A DNA stretch of 64,000 bases from Cytophagales bacterium (lineage in GTDB: Bacteria > Bacteroidota > Bacteroidia > Cytophagales > Spirosomataceae), in the NCBI GenBank assembly GCA_013298125.1, contig JAAFJP010000010.1, forward strand, positions 62,001 to 126,000, written 5' to 3'. Numbering within the stretch: position 1 is the stretch's first letter; every line of letters starts with the position of its first letter. Shown in pieces: positions 51,087 through 60,930 of the stretch. Position numbers and translations under genes: made by a program. Below the pieces are notes generated by a model. The model ran no database searches. It saw nothing but the letters and a program-made list of their open reading frames with translations, and was not told where the DNA came from.

Positions 51087-54000
51087 ATGAAACATTACCT
51101 CACTTTTCAAGACGATACTTCTGATAAATTCTGGCAAATTGAAACCTCCGAAAAATCTTTTACGGTCACATACGGACGGACGGGTACATCTGGACAAAGC
51201 CAAACCAAAACCTTTGATTCTGAGGCACTTTGCCTAAAAGAAGCCGAAAAAATCTTGGCTGAAAAACGTAAAAAAGGATATGTTGAAGACGGTGTTGAGT
51301 CTGTCGTGGTAGCTGCAAAACCGAGAGCAAAATCTGACAAACCAGAGAAAGTGGATAACCTTGCGGAGGTATTGGCGGAATACGATAAATTGATTGTAGA
51401 AAATGCCATTGATGGACTATTACCATTCCTGCAATCTGTCGAAAAACGGCATTATGAGGCTTTTAAAAAACATATTCGTAAAGCAAGAAAATACTGGATG
51501 GAAAGTGTGGAACTCGTCCCGAAAGACCCAAAAAAGGAATACGATTGGGGAACTTGGGGAACGAGAGGTAATGATATTCAAAGAAAAATCATCGTGCTGA
51601 GTGCGATGGCTATTTTTGATAAAACCGAAATTAATTCTTGGGATGAACCATTCAATTATTTCAATAATGTTGATAATGAACGGATAATACTTAATAAAGA
51701 AAACGTTGCAGAAGAACTCGCTAAACGTTTAGGAACTCCGTTATTAAATCAGGAAAAAAACACCCAAGTATTTGAAGTTCAATTCATTAAAGATATTTTA
51801 ATGTGGAGTAAGCCGACATGGGCAGAAAGTTATTTATTAGATAAAGTCTTGAAAAACGAGTGGTATCGGATGAGTTATCTCAAATTAAGAGTCTTGGAAA
51901 ATTTGGAACTAATCACTTTTAATCCGCAACTTTATGCCAAGGCAATTACGTTTTTCACTGGATATGATTACCAGAACAGAATAGATTATGATGTTCAACA
52001 ATTTCAAGATTTTATTTGTGAAAATACTCTTGCCATTGAACGTGATGTGCCAATTGTTTTTGATTACGAAACGAATATTCAAAATTGTAATTACTCCGTT
52101 GAAATCAATAAACAATGGGTTACAATTCAGGTTTGGGAGAAGGTTTTTGAACGTCTTTTAACGGAAAATAAAATAGACCGCAAATGGTTTTTGGAAAGTT
52201 GTCTTCAAACTCAAACGAAAGAGTGGAATAATGGTACACGTTCATTTTTTAGAAAACGTTTTGATGACGCACAACCTTCTAAGAATGAGTTAGTTACAGT
52301 ACAACAATCACTTTTCCCATTGCTCCATGCCTCCTTGAATCAAGTGGTTAATTATGCTGTTGGTTATGTCAAAGAAATTTATGAAGAAAATGACTTTGAC
52401 ATGGACACTTTCTTAGATTGGATTCAGCCCGTGATGATGCGTGACGATTGCAAAGGTTCTATCAAAACACTCTTGACGATGTTTGAAAAAACCTGTAAAA
52501 ATCAACCACAATTTCAAAGCAAAATCTTGGATTTATTGGCTGATACTTTTGCGATAAATGACTTAACAATTCAAGAAAAATCGGCTAAAATTCTTCAAAA
52601 ATATACCACAAATGATAACGATGAAATCAAAGAAAAACTCACGATGTACGCCCCGCAAATGTTGGGAAATGTAAAAACGTTGGTAGCTGATTTATTAACA
52701 GAAGATGTTGATAATGAGGAGGTTGATTTAGATATTGAGTATAAATTTGCTTTAAAACCCACACTTCGACTGTACGATAAAAGTAGAGTGGAATTACCCA
52801 AAGATTGGAACGAATTATTATTTCAAATCGGTAATTTTATTGGTTCTGGTAATGTGATTGATTCTGAGATTTTGTTAAATTCTTTGATATTGCTAAAAGA
52901 CCAAATTCCAGCCGATTATCAAACACAATGTGAGGCGTATCAAAATAAACTATATGGTACTTATTACGAATCAAGTTTTAAGAATCATACAAAAATGTTC
53001 ATCTTGCATTGGATGGATAATTCAGAAAAAAAGTTCGATAAAATTCAACATTATGGCTATAATTCAAAGGTATTGGATTTGCAGTATAATCGCTTGGTTC
53101 ATTTGAACAATAAAATGAAGGAAAAATCGACTCTTCCATTATTGAGTTTCCCTACGCATAAACCTTATTGGATTGAACCTAAAACATTGATAGAGAGACT
53201 GATAGCCTATCAAAAAGCGGATGAAAAAATTGATATGACCGACCTCGCTATTGCCATCTCTCGTATGCCCCGTGAGCGTGTGGATGAGGCATTGCCTTTG
53301 TGTGAGCAATTGGACGTAAATCTCTCAAAATTGATGAAGTTTTGTTTGGGGGCAAGCGATAAAATTGAGTTAGATTCAGAAGGTAATTTCTTTACAAAAT
53401 TCCTTCTCGGCAATGGTCAAACCACCAAAGAAAGTGTCCATAATTCGCTTTGGGCATTGGCAGCACGTACGTATTATCCAGATAAAGTTTTCCCAGAATT
53501 TGAAAAAACATTTTTAGCCGATGTACCCAATGTTATAGCCCCATTTGCTCCTGAGCCTTATTTTAAGGAAGATTGGCACGAATGGACAAACTACCAAACC
53601 AAAGAAAAAGAGCGTTCAAAATCGTGGTTTTATCTCAATTTAGACTTTCCTCCGCACAAGACACTCCCGCCTACAATGCTGTATAGTTTAGAGTTTTTTG
53701 ATAAAGGAAAACAGAACAATTATTACTACTACGGACTTACCACAAACGACGTTTACTATTACTACGGATTTACGCCTCAAAATCTTGATGCTCTGTACGT
53801 TTTACTCTTGCAAACTGCCAGTAGAATGGCAGATGAAAACTCGAATAATTGGGAGGGTGTTTGCAAAATAATGCTTCGTTCCAATACCGTTTTCAATCGA
53901 AATTCTTTATTGGTTTTGGCGAGTGCTTTCTTCCAACAAAAACGAGAAGCTCGTGGCTTTGCGGCGGAGGTTTTGATGCACCATTTCCAAGAACAAACCA

Positions 54001-54323
54001 TCGAACCAGAAAAATTGGGAGAGCAAATTGGTTTTTTGGTCAATAACAAATACAGTCCAATCCAGCGTTTTGTAGATGTCATTGCCTTAGTAAAAGATGC
54101 CTCAATGCTTCATAATCAAGGGCTTTTATTAATGCTTAATGCCTTGATAATCAGCATAAAAGACATTGCAGAATTCCCGACTAATACCAAAAAATTATTA
54201 GAAATTTATTTCGATTTATTCACCAAAACCAAAAAGAAACCATCGCCCGAAATCATTGAAATAATGACCAAATGGCAAAGTAACGCTTCTTTAAAAAGTA
54301 TTTGTAAACAGATAAATGGGTAA
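51087..54323 (+). CDS. WGR-domain protein with DUF6493-like body
   Basis: The 1078-residue protein opens with a WGR domain (residues 1-80, with [22 protein letters not shown]). A lysine-rich linker leads to a large helical body ([36 protein letters not shown]) that resembles DUF6493 proteins. In Bacteroidota these often lie with SWIM-domain, MoxR and VWA genes in chaperone-like clusters of unknown purpose. Here a SWIM gene lies 1.3 kb downstream, but no MoxR or VWA gene is within view. Confidence 0.8.
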   Translation: MKHYLTFQDDTSDKFWQIETSEKSFTVTYGRTGTSGQSQTKTFDSEALCLKEAEKILAEKRKKGYVEDGVESVVVAAKPRAKSDKPEKVDNLAEVLAEYDKLIVENAIDGLLPFLQSVEKRHYEAFKKHIRKARKYWMESVELVPKDPKKEYDWGTWGTRGNDIQRKIIVLSAMAIFDKTEINSWDEPFNYFNNVDNERIILNKENVAEELAKRLGTPLLNQEKNTQVFEVQFIKDILMWSKPTWAESYLLDKVLKNEWYRMSYLKLRVLENLELITFNPQLYAKAITFFTGYDYQNRIDYDVQQFQDFICENTLAIERDVPIVFDYETNIQNCNYSVEINKQWVTIQVWEKVFERLLTENKIDRKWFLESCLQTQTKEWNNGTRSFFRKRFDDAQPSKNELVTVQQSLFPLLHASLNQVVNYAVGYVKEIYEENDFDMDTFLDWIQPVMMRDDCKGSIKTLLTMFEKTCKNQPQFQSKILDLLADTFAINDLTIQEKSAKILQKYTTNDNDEIKEKLTMYAPQMLGNVKTLVADLLTEDVDNEEVDLDIEYKFALKPTLRLYDKSRVELPKDWNELLFQIGNFIGSGNVIDSEILLNSLILLKDQIPADYQTQCEAYQNKLYGTYYESSFKNHTKMFILHWMDNSEKKFDKIQHYGYNSKVLDLQYNRLVHLNNKMKEKSTLPLLSFPTHKPYWIEPKTLIERLIAYQKADEKIDMTDLAIAISRMPRERVDEALPLCEQLDVNLSKLMKFCLGASDKIELDSEGNFFTKFLLGNGQTTKESVHNSLWALAARTYYPDKVFPEFEKTFLADVPNVIAPFAPEPYFKEDWHEWTNYQTKEKERSKSWFYLNLDFPPHKTLPPTMLYSLEFFDKGKQNNYYYYGLTTNDVYYYYGFTPQNLDALYVLLLQTASRMADENSNNWEGVCKIMLRSNTVFNRNSLLVLASAFFQQKREARGFAAEVLMHHFQEQTIEPEKLGEQIGFLVNNKYSPIQRFVDVIALVKDASMLHNQGLLLMLNALIISIKDIAEFPTNTKKLLEIYFDLFTKTKKKPSPEIIEIMTKWQSNASLKSICKQING

Positions 54324-54341
54324 TTGTTGAAGTTTGAACGG
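54321..54341. repeat. Direct repeat TAATTGTTGAAGTTTGAACGG, copy 2
   Basis: It is identical to 46391-46411. It begins at the stop codon of the WGR gene. Confidence 0.8.
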
Positions 54342-54406
54342 CTCGACGATTCGATTGTTGAATTGTTGAAAAATAAAGAACTATTATTCTCATTAATGTT
54401 GTGGAC

Positions 54407-54526
54407 GTGCCACGGTTTGCGGGGGAATGAGCGTGAGACCGTGGCACGTCTTGGGAGGGTAATTATTTTCATCAATCCAAGCGTGCCACGGTCTCGCACA
54501 CGTACCCCTCGCAAACCGTGGCACGC
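54407..54526. repeat. Nested palindromic element with GTGCCACGGT ends
   Basis: 54407-54447 runs from GTGCCACGGT to ACCGTGGCAC and is itself an inverted repeat. A second arm at 54481-54526 is a near reverse complement of the first. The unit fills much of the 281-bp gap after the WGR gene. Confidence 0.85.
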
Positions 54527-54604
54527 TGACACTGTTTAATTTGGCGTGGATGTCTGTTAAGACATAGACAATGGCTGGTGGAAGAACCAAAAAATATAAA
54601 TTAA

Positions 54605-55546
54605 ATGAATAAACTAATTGAAATAACAAATTTAGACCCTGATTCAAAGTTAATAACTCTAAAAAAAGAATATAAAGGTCATGTATTTAGATGGCTTATT
54701 AATGGTCGATGTACAAACTTCCAATATGTTGTTAAACCTTGTTCAGATATATCATCATTTATCGTATATGTTGATGGTACTATTATGGATGATACATCAT
54801 ATTCTGGTTACAGTAAACATATCCGAAACGATATAGAAAATGCAGTTAATTACTTGGTTAACACATTTAGGCAAGAAAATATTAATATTATAGGAGTTGA
54901 ACTTTTTATTCATGATTTTATTGTTCATGAAGTTGATTATGGTTCTCACCACTTTTTGTCAAGCTTCGTTGGTGAGTTTAGAAATTTATTTTATCAGAAA
55001 GGGTTAAAAATTCTAAATAAGAATCAATATCAGATATCTGAACAAAAATATGAACCTGATGTAAAGCCTACTAATTATGTTGAGGAAGACTTAGGCAAGT
55101 TCTTTGAAACTATTCATCCTCAAATTTCATTTAAAAATGGAGGTTTAAGGCTTCAAACTAATATTGTTGAATCAATCGACTTTTGTAATTACAACAATTA
55201 TTCGGATTATATTAAATATTGCTTGACTTTTAGAATCAGTCCTAAGCCAATCAGTTACTCTGGAGGAGGTCCTTACAAAAACTCTATTTCTGTAAAATGT
55301 AAATTTGAGCGAAAATATATAGAGATTAATTCGTGTATAAATGATGCTTTTAAAAAATTCATGGCTGAATTAGAGGAAGATAATATTTATTTAGGAGGAT
55401 TTTCTATGGAGTTTGATTTTGAGATAACTCCTCCAAAATCAGAAACATCTCAATTTTACGTGATTCAAAATTCAGAAGAATATACTTCAATAATTCATTG
55501 GAAATTCAAAGAGATTTTCATGAAATATGGAACTATTTATGAATAA
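54605..55546 (+). CDS. Hypothetical protein, 313 residues, low GC
   Basis: The protein starts MNKLIEITNLDPDSKLITLK and is soluble and rich in Asn, Lys and Tyr. Features are strand-rich segments (IIGVELFIHDFIVHEVDYG, YCLTFRISPKPISYSGGG) and no signal peptide. Base composition is more AT-rich than its neighbours. It lies between the WGR and SWIM genes after a repeat element, in the same direction. No family was recognised. It may be an acquired gene. Confidence 0.65.
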   Translation: MNKLIEITNLDPDSKLITLKKEYKGHVFRWLINGRCTNFQYVVKPCSDISSFIVYVDGTIMDDTSYSGYSKHIRNDIENAVNYLVNTFRQENINIIGVELFIHDFIVHEVDYGSHHFLSSFVGEFRNLFYQKGLKILNKNQYQISEQKYEPDVKPTNYVEEDLGKFFETIHPQISFKNGGLRLQTNIVESIDFCNYNNYSDYIKYCLTFRISPKPISYSGGGPYKNSISVKCKFERKYIEINSCINDAFKKFMAELEEDNIYLGGFSMEFDFEITPPKSETSQFYVIQNSEEYTSIIHWKFKEIFMKYGTIYE

Positions 55547-55615
55547 ATTAAGAAGTAAAAAACAAAACTCCCGCACTTGTCTGTGTCTTCACAGACAACC
55601 ATGTTAATCTGAAAA

Positions 55616-56953
55616 ATGGAAACAACAGCCGATTATACCTTCGCCAGTACATCAACCATCAGTAAAGTTGATAATCAAAATAGCCTTTTTCTTTCGCACC
55701 AGACCGAATTAGAAGAAGTCAATAACATTCCCTGTTTCTTTTGGGGACGAATGCGAGACCCTTATTTGACGGCAAAATGCCTTTCGACAGTTGCCAAAAC
55801 AGTCCGTTCACGTTTCGCACTCACCGCCCAAGAACTCGCAGCCATGCGTGACCCCATCGTGACGGCTGGGGCGGAGCAAATTCGCTTTGAAGGTTTTTCG
55901 TCTTGCAATGGCGTTTATGCCCGCTTGGATATACTCTCGGAAGGACTTGATGGCGAGTTTTTGGCAAGTGGAACAACCAACGTCGATTTCAACGAACCGA
56001 TGCTCAATGCCTTGAATTTAGTGCAAAAGAATGAGGAAGTAATTTTGAGTGTAGGCTTCGATAATGTAACCGTTTCGACTTCCCGAACCAAAGCCGTAGA
56101 AAAGAAAGTTTCCTTGCCCAATCGCTGGATTAAGGGATTAACGAGCGTTCAACATTATTTGGCAGAGATGGACGAAAAGTTTGAATTGAACAAATTACAG
56201 GTCATTCAATTGTTCCAAAGTCTTCCAAAATCAACCATAAAAGGCGATATGTTTATCGTGCAGAGAGCGGGTAAATCTCTATTTTCTCCACTACAAAGTG
56301 GTAAAAATGTGAAGGTCGGAAGTCCGCACCGTCTCAGGGTGATGGAAGGGATTTTGCCATTTATTACTTCTTTAAAAATCTATGAATCAGAAGACGGACA
56401 AGCCTCTTGTTTTGTGGCTTTGATGGGGCATTTACAAATGGTTTTTGCCTTTTCAGCCGATGCCTACCGAGGTTTTTCTGGTGAAGGAAAGGCTTTGGAA
56501 CATCTCATCGAAGAAATCCCGATGGAGTGGGTTTTTGGTATCAATAATCTCTTCAAGGGCAACGAAATCTTCAACATGACCAATCTTTCCATCGAAAACG
56601 ACATTGCTTTTTCGACCATGGACAGCTTGACAGCGAACTTAGCAAGTATCGGATTATTGGGTTTTGACGTACTCAATAACCAACATTTTTACAGACGATT
56701 ACCCTTCAAAACACAACGAATTTTGAGTTTGAATCCAAGATTAAAAAATGCCAAGAAATTAGTAGCTGAAAATGATATTGAGTTCGTAAAGAAAACCGAT
56801 AATTATGTAGAAGCCAACGTAAAAGGCAGTGGCGTAACGCATAAAATCATCATCGAAAACGAAGAAGCCAAATGTACTTGTGACTGGTACACCAACCACC
56901 GAGGCAAACGAGGATTTTGCAAGCACGTGTTGGCAGTGAAAATGCTGTTGTAA
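55616..56953 (+). CDS. SWIM zinc-finger domain protein
   Basis: The 445-residue protein ends in a SWIM motif: CTCDWYTNHRGKRGFCKH (C-x-C ... C-x-H). The rest holds ARLDILSEGLDGEFLASGTT and PNRWIKGLTSVQHYLAEMDE, found in Bacteroidota SWIM proteins near WGR and MoxR genes. SWIM domains bind DNA or proteins. The link to the WGR gene upstream is by neighbourhood and known pairing; no enzymatic activity is apparent. Confidence 0.85.
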   Translation: METTADYTFASTSTISKVDNQNSLFLSHQTELEEVNNIPCFFWGRMRDPYLTAKCLSTVAKTVRSRFALTAQELAAMRDPIVTAGAEQIRFEGFSSCNGVYARLDILSEGLDGEFLASGTTNVDFNEPMLNALNLVQKNEEVILSVGFDNVTVSTSRTKAVEKKVSLPNRWIKGLTSVQHYLAEMDEKFELNKLQVIQLFQSLPKSTIKGDMFIVQRAGKSLFSPLQSGKNVKVGSPHRLRVMEGILPFITSLKIYESEDGQASCFVALMGHLQMVFAFSADAYRGFSGEGKALEHLIEEIPMEWVFGINNLFKGNEIFNMTNLSIENDIAFSTMDSLTANLASIGLLGFDVLNNQHFYRRLPFKTQRILSLNPRLKNAKKLVAENDIEFVKKTDNYVEANVKGSGVTHKIIIENEEAKCTCDWYTNHRGKRGFCKHVLAVKMLL

Positions 56954-56954
56954 A

Positions 56955-57116
56955 TCAATCCAATTGAGATTTGATAAGCACTTTCACGTAGTGGCGATTG
57001 CGTCTGTTTCTCTTAGCATCCGCTCTTTTAGCATTCCGTTTATCAATCACGATACGGTCTAAATCGTTCAAATCATCCATTCTCTGAACGTCATTTATGG
57101 AAGTACGTTTGGGCAT
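56955..57116 (-). CDS. Small basic protein, 53 residues
   Basis: A minus-strand frame from the ATG at 57116 to the TGA at 56955 gives MPKRTSINDVQRMDDLNDLD, then a run very rich in Arg, Lys and Asn (KRADAKRNRRNRH), ending KVLIKSQLD. The mixed acid-then-basic pattern is not typical of random sequence. It converges on the SWIM gene with a 1-bp gap. No -7 element is clear. It may bind nucleic acid; no family recognised. Confidence 0.55.
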   Translation of the reverse strand: MPKRTSINDVQRMDDLNDLDRIVIDKRNAKRADAKRNRRNRHYVKVLIKSQLD

Positions 57117-57277
57117 AATAGGTAAAATCAATTATGAACGGATTTGTTTTGGGAAGTGATTAAAACGTAGTAATCAGTCGTTTTTATCACCTATTTCGTA
57201 TTCAAAATCACCAAAATCAATTATATTTACAGAAATACCACTTCATTGTATTGAATCTAAAACTAACCTCCTCCAAA

Positions 57278-57865
57278 ATGGACTTTTTTAGTCGTGGTAA
57301 CTTATCTGATGAAGCAATAATTAAGGGCATCCTAAGTGACGGTATTCTCCAACGAACTACCGAAAATCGCCTTTATGAGCAATACTTTTATTTTATCAAA
57401 GATGCGACCTACAAGCATCAACTATTTGAGGATGAGGCGGCAAGCATTTATACCGATACCATTTTAGCTTTCATCGACAACGTCCGTAATCACAAATTTG
57501 AAGGGAAATCAGCCATCAAAACCTACCTTTTTCAAATCTTTTCAAACAAATGTGTTGACTTTATTCGTAGAACTTCGACTAACAAGATGAGCGTCCATGA
57601 AACCCAGCCTATGGAAGATTTCATGTTCGGAATGCCCGATGAATCTAAAAATGTCTTGCAAAAACTTATTTCTGAAAATGATTTTGAGAAACTCAATGAG
57701 AAAATCAGACTTTTGGGAGACAAATGCCAACAAATGCTAATGGCATGGGGAGAAGGTTTTTCGGACAATAAAATTGCCGAAGATTTGGGTTATCAAAGTG
57801 CCAATGTCGCCAAAGTCAGTCGATTACGTTGTTTAGAAAAATTGAAAGAATTGTATAGAGAATAG
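57278..57865 (+). CDS. ECF-type RNA polymerase sigma factor
   Basis: The 195-residue protein has sigma-70 region 2 (EDEAASIYTDTILAFIDNVR, FEGKSAIKTYLFQIFSNKCVDFIRR) and region 4 (KIAEDLGYQSANVAKVSRLRCLEKL). It lacks region 1 and 3 and so belongs to group 4. The frame's earlier TTG at 57251 has no support. A membrane protein gene lies 151 bp downstream and may encode its regulator. Confidence 0.88.
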   Translation: MDFFSRGNLSDEAIIKGILSDGILQRTTENRLYEQYFYFIKDATYKHQLFEDEAASIYTDTILAFIDNVRNHKFEGKSAIKTYLFQIFSNKCVDFIRRTSTNKMSVHETQPMEDFMFGMPDESKNVLQKLISENDFEKLNEKIRLLGDKCQQMLMAWGEGFSDNKIAEDLGYQSANVAKVSRLRCLEKLKELYRE

Positions 57866-57868
57866 TAA

Positions 57869-57991
57869 AAGTAGTATTCAGTTTACAGTAGGCAGTAATT
57901 GATAGTACTCTTTAATCTGTTTATAATGAAATAAATATTTGTAGGTTGATAATTGTGAACCGCCTACTGCAAACTTAATACTGCCTACTTT
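57869..57991. repeat. Inverted repeat of CAGTAGGCAGT type
   Basis: GTAGTATTCAGTTTACAGTA with GGCAGTA near 57871-57900 pairs with 57960-57990 with a small indel. The CAGTAGG unit is shared with the subtilase element. Confidence 0.8.
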
Positions 57992-58016
57992 CCATTTACC
58001 AACCACATTAATAGAA

Positions 58017-58745
58017 ATGATTATGTTAGAGCAAATTGAAAAATATTTCGATAACAAACTAAGCCTTGCTGAAAGACAAGTTTTTGAAAACCAAATGCTT
58101 ACGAATGATGCTTTCGCAAAAGAAGTCGCATTTTATGTACAGGCACGTGCAGCCTCAAAAGACTTAGCAAACGATAAGAGGAGGCAAGAATTTGAAGCAT
58201 TGAGAACTCAACTCCACCGACCTAAATCTCAAAATATAAAACCCATCATCTGGCTTTCGGGTTTGGCAGCTTCTCTGATTATTGGCTTCGGACTTTGGAG
58301 TTTTATTGGTTCAAATACTAAATCGTCAGAGACTTTGGCGGATGTGTATATTCAACAACATTTTGAAAATTTACCAATAAAAATGGACGGGAAAACCGAC
58401 AGTTTACAATTAGGTTTACGGCTTTTTAATGAACAAAAATTAAAAGATGCTCAGTTGATTTTTGAAGATATTTACAAAAAAGAAAATACTAATAGCGAAG
58501 CCATTAAATTCTCTGGAATAACAGCTTTACGCTTGAAAGAATACGATAAAGCTGTTGATTTTTTTAATTTACTTTCACATCAAAAAGGTCTATACACTAA
58601 TCCAGGTTTGTTTTATGAAGCAATTGCATTATTAAAACAAACTCCTTTATTCAAAGACAGGACGATTGCTCTGTTGAAAGAGGTAGTTGCAAAAGATATG
58701 GAAGGGAAGAATGAAGCCATAGAAATATTAGAAGAATTAGAATAA
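58017..58745 (+). CDS. Membrane protein with TPR-like C-terminus, possible anti-sigma factor
   Basis: The 242-residue protein has an N-terminal cytoplasmic helical part (LEQIEKYFDNKLSLAERQVF), one membrane helix (about 82-101, PIIWLSGLAASLIIGFGLWS) and a periplasmic TPR-like region (QLGLRLFNEQKLKDAQLIFE, LKEYDKAVDFFNLL). The layout with an upstream ECF sigma gene is typical for Cytophagales anti-sigma-like proteins. The N-terminal part lacks a zinc anti-sigma motif. The second ATG at 58023 is an equal start. Confidence 0.75.
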   Translation: MIMLEQIEKYFDNKLSLAERQVFENQMLTNDAFAKEVAFYVQARAASKDLANDKRRQEFEALRTQLHRPKSQNIKPIIWLSGLAASLIIGFGLWSFIGSNTKSSETLADVYIQQHFENLPIKMDGKTDSLQLGLRLFNEQKLKDAQLIFEDIYKKENTNSEAIKFSGITALRLKEYDKAVDFFNLLSHQKGLYTNPGLFYEAIALLKQTPLFKDRTIALLKEVVAKDMEGKNEAIEILEELE

Positions 58746-58782
58746 AAAAAGGGATAGAATTTTCAGATTCTATCCCTTCTAA
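58744..58782. terminator. Bidirectional intrinsic terminator
   Basis: AAGGGATAGAAT and ATTCTATCCCTT pair with loop TTTCAG. An A-run precedes and a T-rich run follows, between two convergent genes. Confidence 0.85.
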
Positions 58783-58784
58783 TT

Positions 58785-59717
58785 TTATGAAATGTCCGAC
58801 CAGCGATAGGCTTCAATCAACTTCATTTCACCCTCTTTCCCTTTCATTGAATTTCCGTGTTCCATTCCGAGGACAAACTCCCCTCTATTCGTTGCTTTGG
58901 CTTTTTCAGCAATGTGTTTGAATAAAAATTTATAATTCACTTCACCAGAGGTTGGTTCATTGCGTCCAGGCTCATCCCCAATCTGAAAATAGGCGATTTC
59001 GTCCCAAGTCCAGTCCATATGTTGAGTCATACGCCCTTCGTTGCGTTGCATATGCCACATATCAAACAAGATTTTACAGGCGGGACTATTGACAGCCTTA
59101 CAAATCATATAAGTTTGGTCTGAATGACGAAGAAATAAATCAGGATTATCAGAAAGTGGTTCAAGAACCATCGTCAAATTATGTGGTTCAAAAATGGCAG
59201 CCGCTTGTCGTAAAGATTCAATCACGTGCGATGTCTGGATGCCCATGGGTAAATCTCTCTGAAAATTCCCAGGTACTACGGTCATCCACTTAGCATTACA
59301 ACGTTTTGCTACTTCAACGGCTTCTCGACAAGTTTTCAAGAATTTTTCACGCCAAGTTTTATCACCCGATGCTAAGGTACTTTTGGGAGGCCAGCCGTCA
59401 AAACTCACGACAAAAACGCCCATAGTCATCCCTAATTTTGCCATTGTTTCACCAATTTTAGCCTGCAATTCGGGCGATTTTCCCATCATTCCATTATCTT
59501 CCAAAGCCCGAAAGCCCACCTCGTGCATAAACTTCAATTGGTCTATTTCATCTTTGCCCGCTGAGTTTTCAAACATTCCAAAATGAGGAGCATATTTGAG
59601 TTTAAATGGCGTTTGCGGAGCGATAAGAGTTTGATTTTCAGTGGCTTTTATCAAAGAAGGCACGGACACTAATCCTGCACTGGCAATCAAGTTTTTAGTA
59701 AAATCTCTTCTTTCCAT
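58785..59717 (-). CDS. Sugar isomerase/epimerase-like TIM-barrel protein (hydroxypyruvate isomerase family)
   Basis: The 310-residue protein begins with a Tat-type signal (MERRDFTKNLIASAGLVS) and matches the AP-endonuclease-2-type TIM barrel: YAPHFGMFENSAG, LEPLSDNPDLFLRHSDQTY, ILFDMWHMQRNEG, GDEPGRNEPTSGEVNYKFLF and a final VLGMEHGNSMKG. Metal ligands (Glu, Asp, His, Glu) fall in these segments. It lies near a Gfo/Idh/MocA oxidoreductase and an MFS gene in the same direction, suggesting sugar or sugar-acid metabolism. Substrate unknown. Confidence 0.85.
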   Translation of the reverse strand: MERRDFTKNLIASAGLVSVPSLIKATENQTLIAPQTPFKLKYAPHFGMFENSAGKDEIDQLKFMHEVGFRALEDNGMMGKSPELQAKIGETMAKLGMTMGVFVVSFDGWPPKSTLASGDKTWREKFLKTCREAVEVAKRCNAKWMTVVPGNFQRDLPMGIQTSHVIESLRQAAAIFEPHNLTMVLEPLSDNPDLFLRHSDQTYMICKAVNSPACKILFDMWHMQRNEGRMTQHMDWTWDEIAYFQIGDEPGRNEPTSGEVNYKFLFKHIAEKAKATNRGEFVLGMEHGNSMKGKEGEMKLIEAYRWSDIS

Positions 59718-59767
59718 GGGTTGTTTGTTATTTTTTGGAATTTTTAAATTCACTATAAAAGTAAAAA

Positions 59768-59819
59768 AGGATAATATTCTTTGTTAGAAACGAATTACAT
59801 TCTACAAAGATATTATCCT
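59768..59819 (-). terminator. Terminator of the XRE regulator gene
   Basis: AGGATAATATTCTTTGT and ACAAAGATATTATCCT pair around an 18-base loop, with one mismatch. On the minus strand a T-run follows the stem. Confidence 0.8.
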
Positions 59820-59877
59820 CTTTTGATTTATGATATTTAAAGGAGAAAATATAATTTATCTCCTTTCTATGATAATT

Positions 59878-60198
59878 TTATTTTTTCTCCAACAACTTCC
59901 CTTGCAATTCAATAATTTGTTTTTGCATATCAATCACATCATCAGCTTTGATGGCTACATATCCAGTTCTTGGTTCTTCAACCACCGACATATTTTTGAT
60001 ACTCGTTTCGCCTGTGAGGTAAGCTACATTTACCTCTAAGGTTTCTGCCATTCTACGAAGTTGTGAGTATTTAGCATCATTTCTATTTAAAATGGCGTGC
60101 AAAGTAGCCTCGGTTATTTTTGAGCGAGCAGCTAACTGTAATAAGGTAATCCCTTTCTCGGCTACTAAAACTCTGATTTTATCTTCAATTCGGTTCAT
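59878..60198 (-). CDS. XRE-family helix-turn-helix regulator
   Basis: The 106-residue protein has an N-terminal XRE HTH (residues 5-60: LVAEKGITLLQLAARSKITE and ATLHAILNRNDAKYSQLRRM). The C-terminal part is helical (DDVIDMQKQIIELQGKLLEK) and may dimerise. It is divergent from the 88-residue gene at 60486. The divergent layout resembles a repressor with its controlled gene. No phage genes are near. Confidence 0.85.
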   Translation of the reverse strand: MNRIEDKIRVLVAEKGITLLQLAARSKITEATLHAILNRNDAKYSQLRRMAETLEVNVAYLTGETSIKNMSVVEEPRTGYVAIKADDVIDMQKQIIELQGKLLEKK

Positions 60199-60287
60199 GG
60201 TATTTGAATGTGCTAAGAAAATCTATCTCGAAAAGCATTAAAATAAAGTTTTTCTAAATAAATTTTAATTATTTATTGAAATTTATT

Positions 60288-60317
60288 TTGAGTTATACTC
60301 ATAAAAATATAGTTTTG
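60288..60317 (+). promoter_or_regulatory. Predicted promoter TTG-N19-TAGTTTTG
   Basis: TTG (60288-60290) and TAGTTTTG (60310-60317) match the Bacteroidota -33/-7 consensus with the ideal 19-bp spacing. It points at the 88-residue gene 168 bp away. Confidence 0.65.
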
Positions 60318-60485
60318 TATAATTTTATGAGTATTTCTTTATGTAACTATATAAAATATAAGAAAATACAGGTTTGATTAGAACGTTGAGACGTAACAAG
60401 TAGTTTCTAAAATAATCTTCAACCCAAACTTAAAAAATGTGTATAACACAATTTGTTAGGCACAAATATAATTAATTATCAGGAT

Positions 60486-60752
60486 ATGCCGCCAAAAGAT
60501 TTGAAAAAAACGTCTGAAATCCTAAAAAACAGGATAAAAGCGTGCAAACAAAACCTTCCAAACAATTGGAGACAGCAAATAATTTCACTCGCTCCCGAAT
60601 ATGATAGCCTCAGGGGAGCGAGGCTAATGGATAATGTCTTTAAATTGCGTTCGTCTGATTTGAGGTTAACAGAACTAATTGAAAAAATAGCAGATGAATC
60701 GGAAGGAGTGGTTGTGGATGATGCTAATGAAGATGTAGATGATACTGAATAA
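60486..60752 (+). CDS. Small acidic-tailed protein, 88 residues
   Basis: The protein starts MPPKDLKKTSEILKNRIKAC, has a helical centre (NNWRQQIISLAPEYDSLRGA, LIEKIADESEG) and an acidic end (DDANEDVDDTE). A longer frame begins with a TTG at 60453, but the ATG at 60486 is preferred. It is divergent from the XRE regulator and may be under its control. Similar small proteins occur in Cytophagales; no known domain. Confidence 0.65.
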   Translation: MPPKDLKKTSEILKNRIKACKQNLPNNWRQQIISLAPEYDSLRGARLMDNVFKLRSSDLRLTELIEKIADESEGVVVDDANEDVDDTE

Positions 60753-60764
60753 ATTTTAAATACG

Positions 60765-60858
60765 TTAGTAGGTAAGTCCTGTGTGTGGTGATTAAATTTA
60801 ATCAAGTGGCGGCTTTATTAGTTTTTCGCCCGCACAGGACATTCAAAATAAATACTAA
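60765..60858 (+). ncRNA. Candidate structured RNA
   Basis: Nested pairings suggest a structured transcript. TTAGTA (60765-60770) pairs with TACTAA (60853-60858). GTCCTGTGTG (60776-60785) pairs with CGCACAGGAC (60831-60840). Inside are two hairpins, GATTA/TAATC (60790-60803) and GGCG/CGCC (60808-60811 with 60827-60830). A terminator hairpin follows. It could be a 3' UTR of the 88-residue gene or an independent RNA. No known RNA family was recognised. Confidence 0.45.
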
Positions 60859-60862
60859 TTGG

Positions 60863-60897
60863 AAAGCCATGCAATTTAGTCATTGCATGGCTTTTAT
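60863..60897 (+). terminator. Intrinsic terminator after the candidate RNA
   Basis: AAAGCCATGCAAT (60863-60875) pairs with ATTGCATGGCTTT (60882-60894) around a 6-base loop. A short T-rich tail follows. Confidence 0.75.
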
Positions 60898-60930
60898 TCG
60901 TAAAAGAGCCTTATAAGATTATAATCGAGC

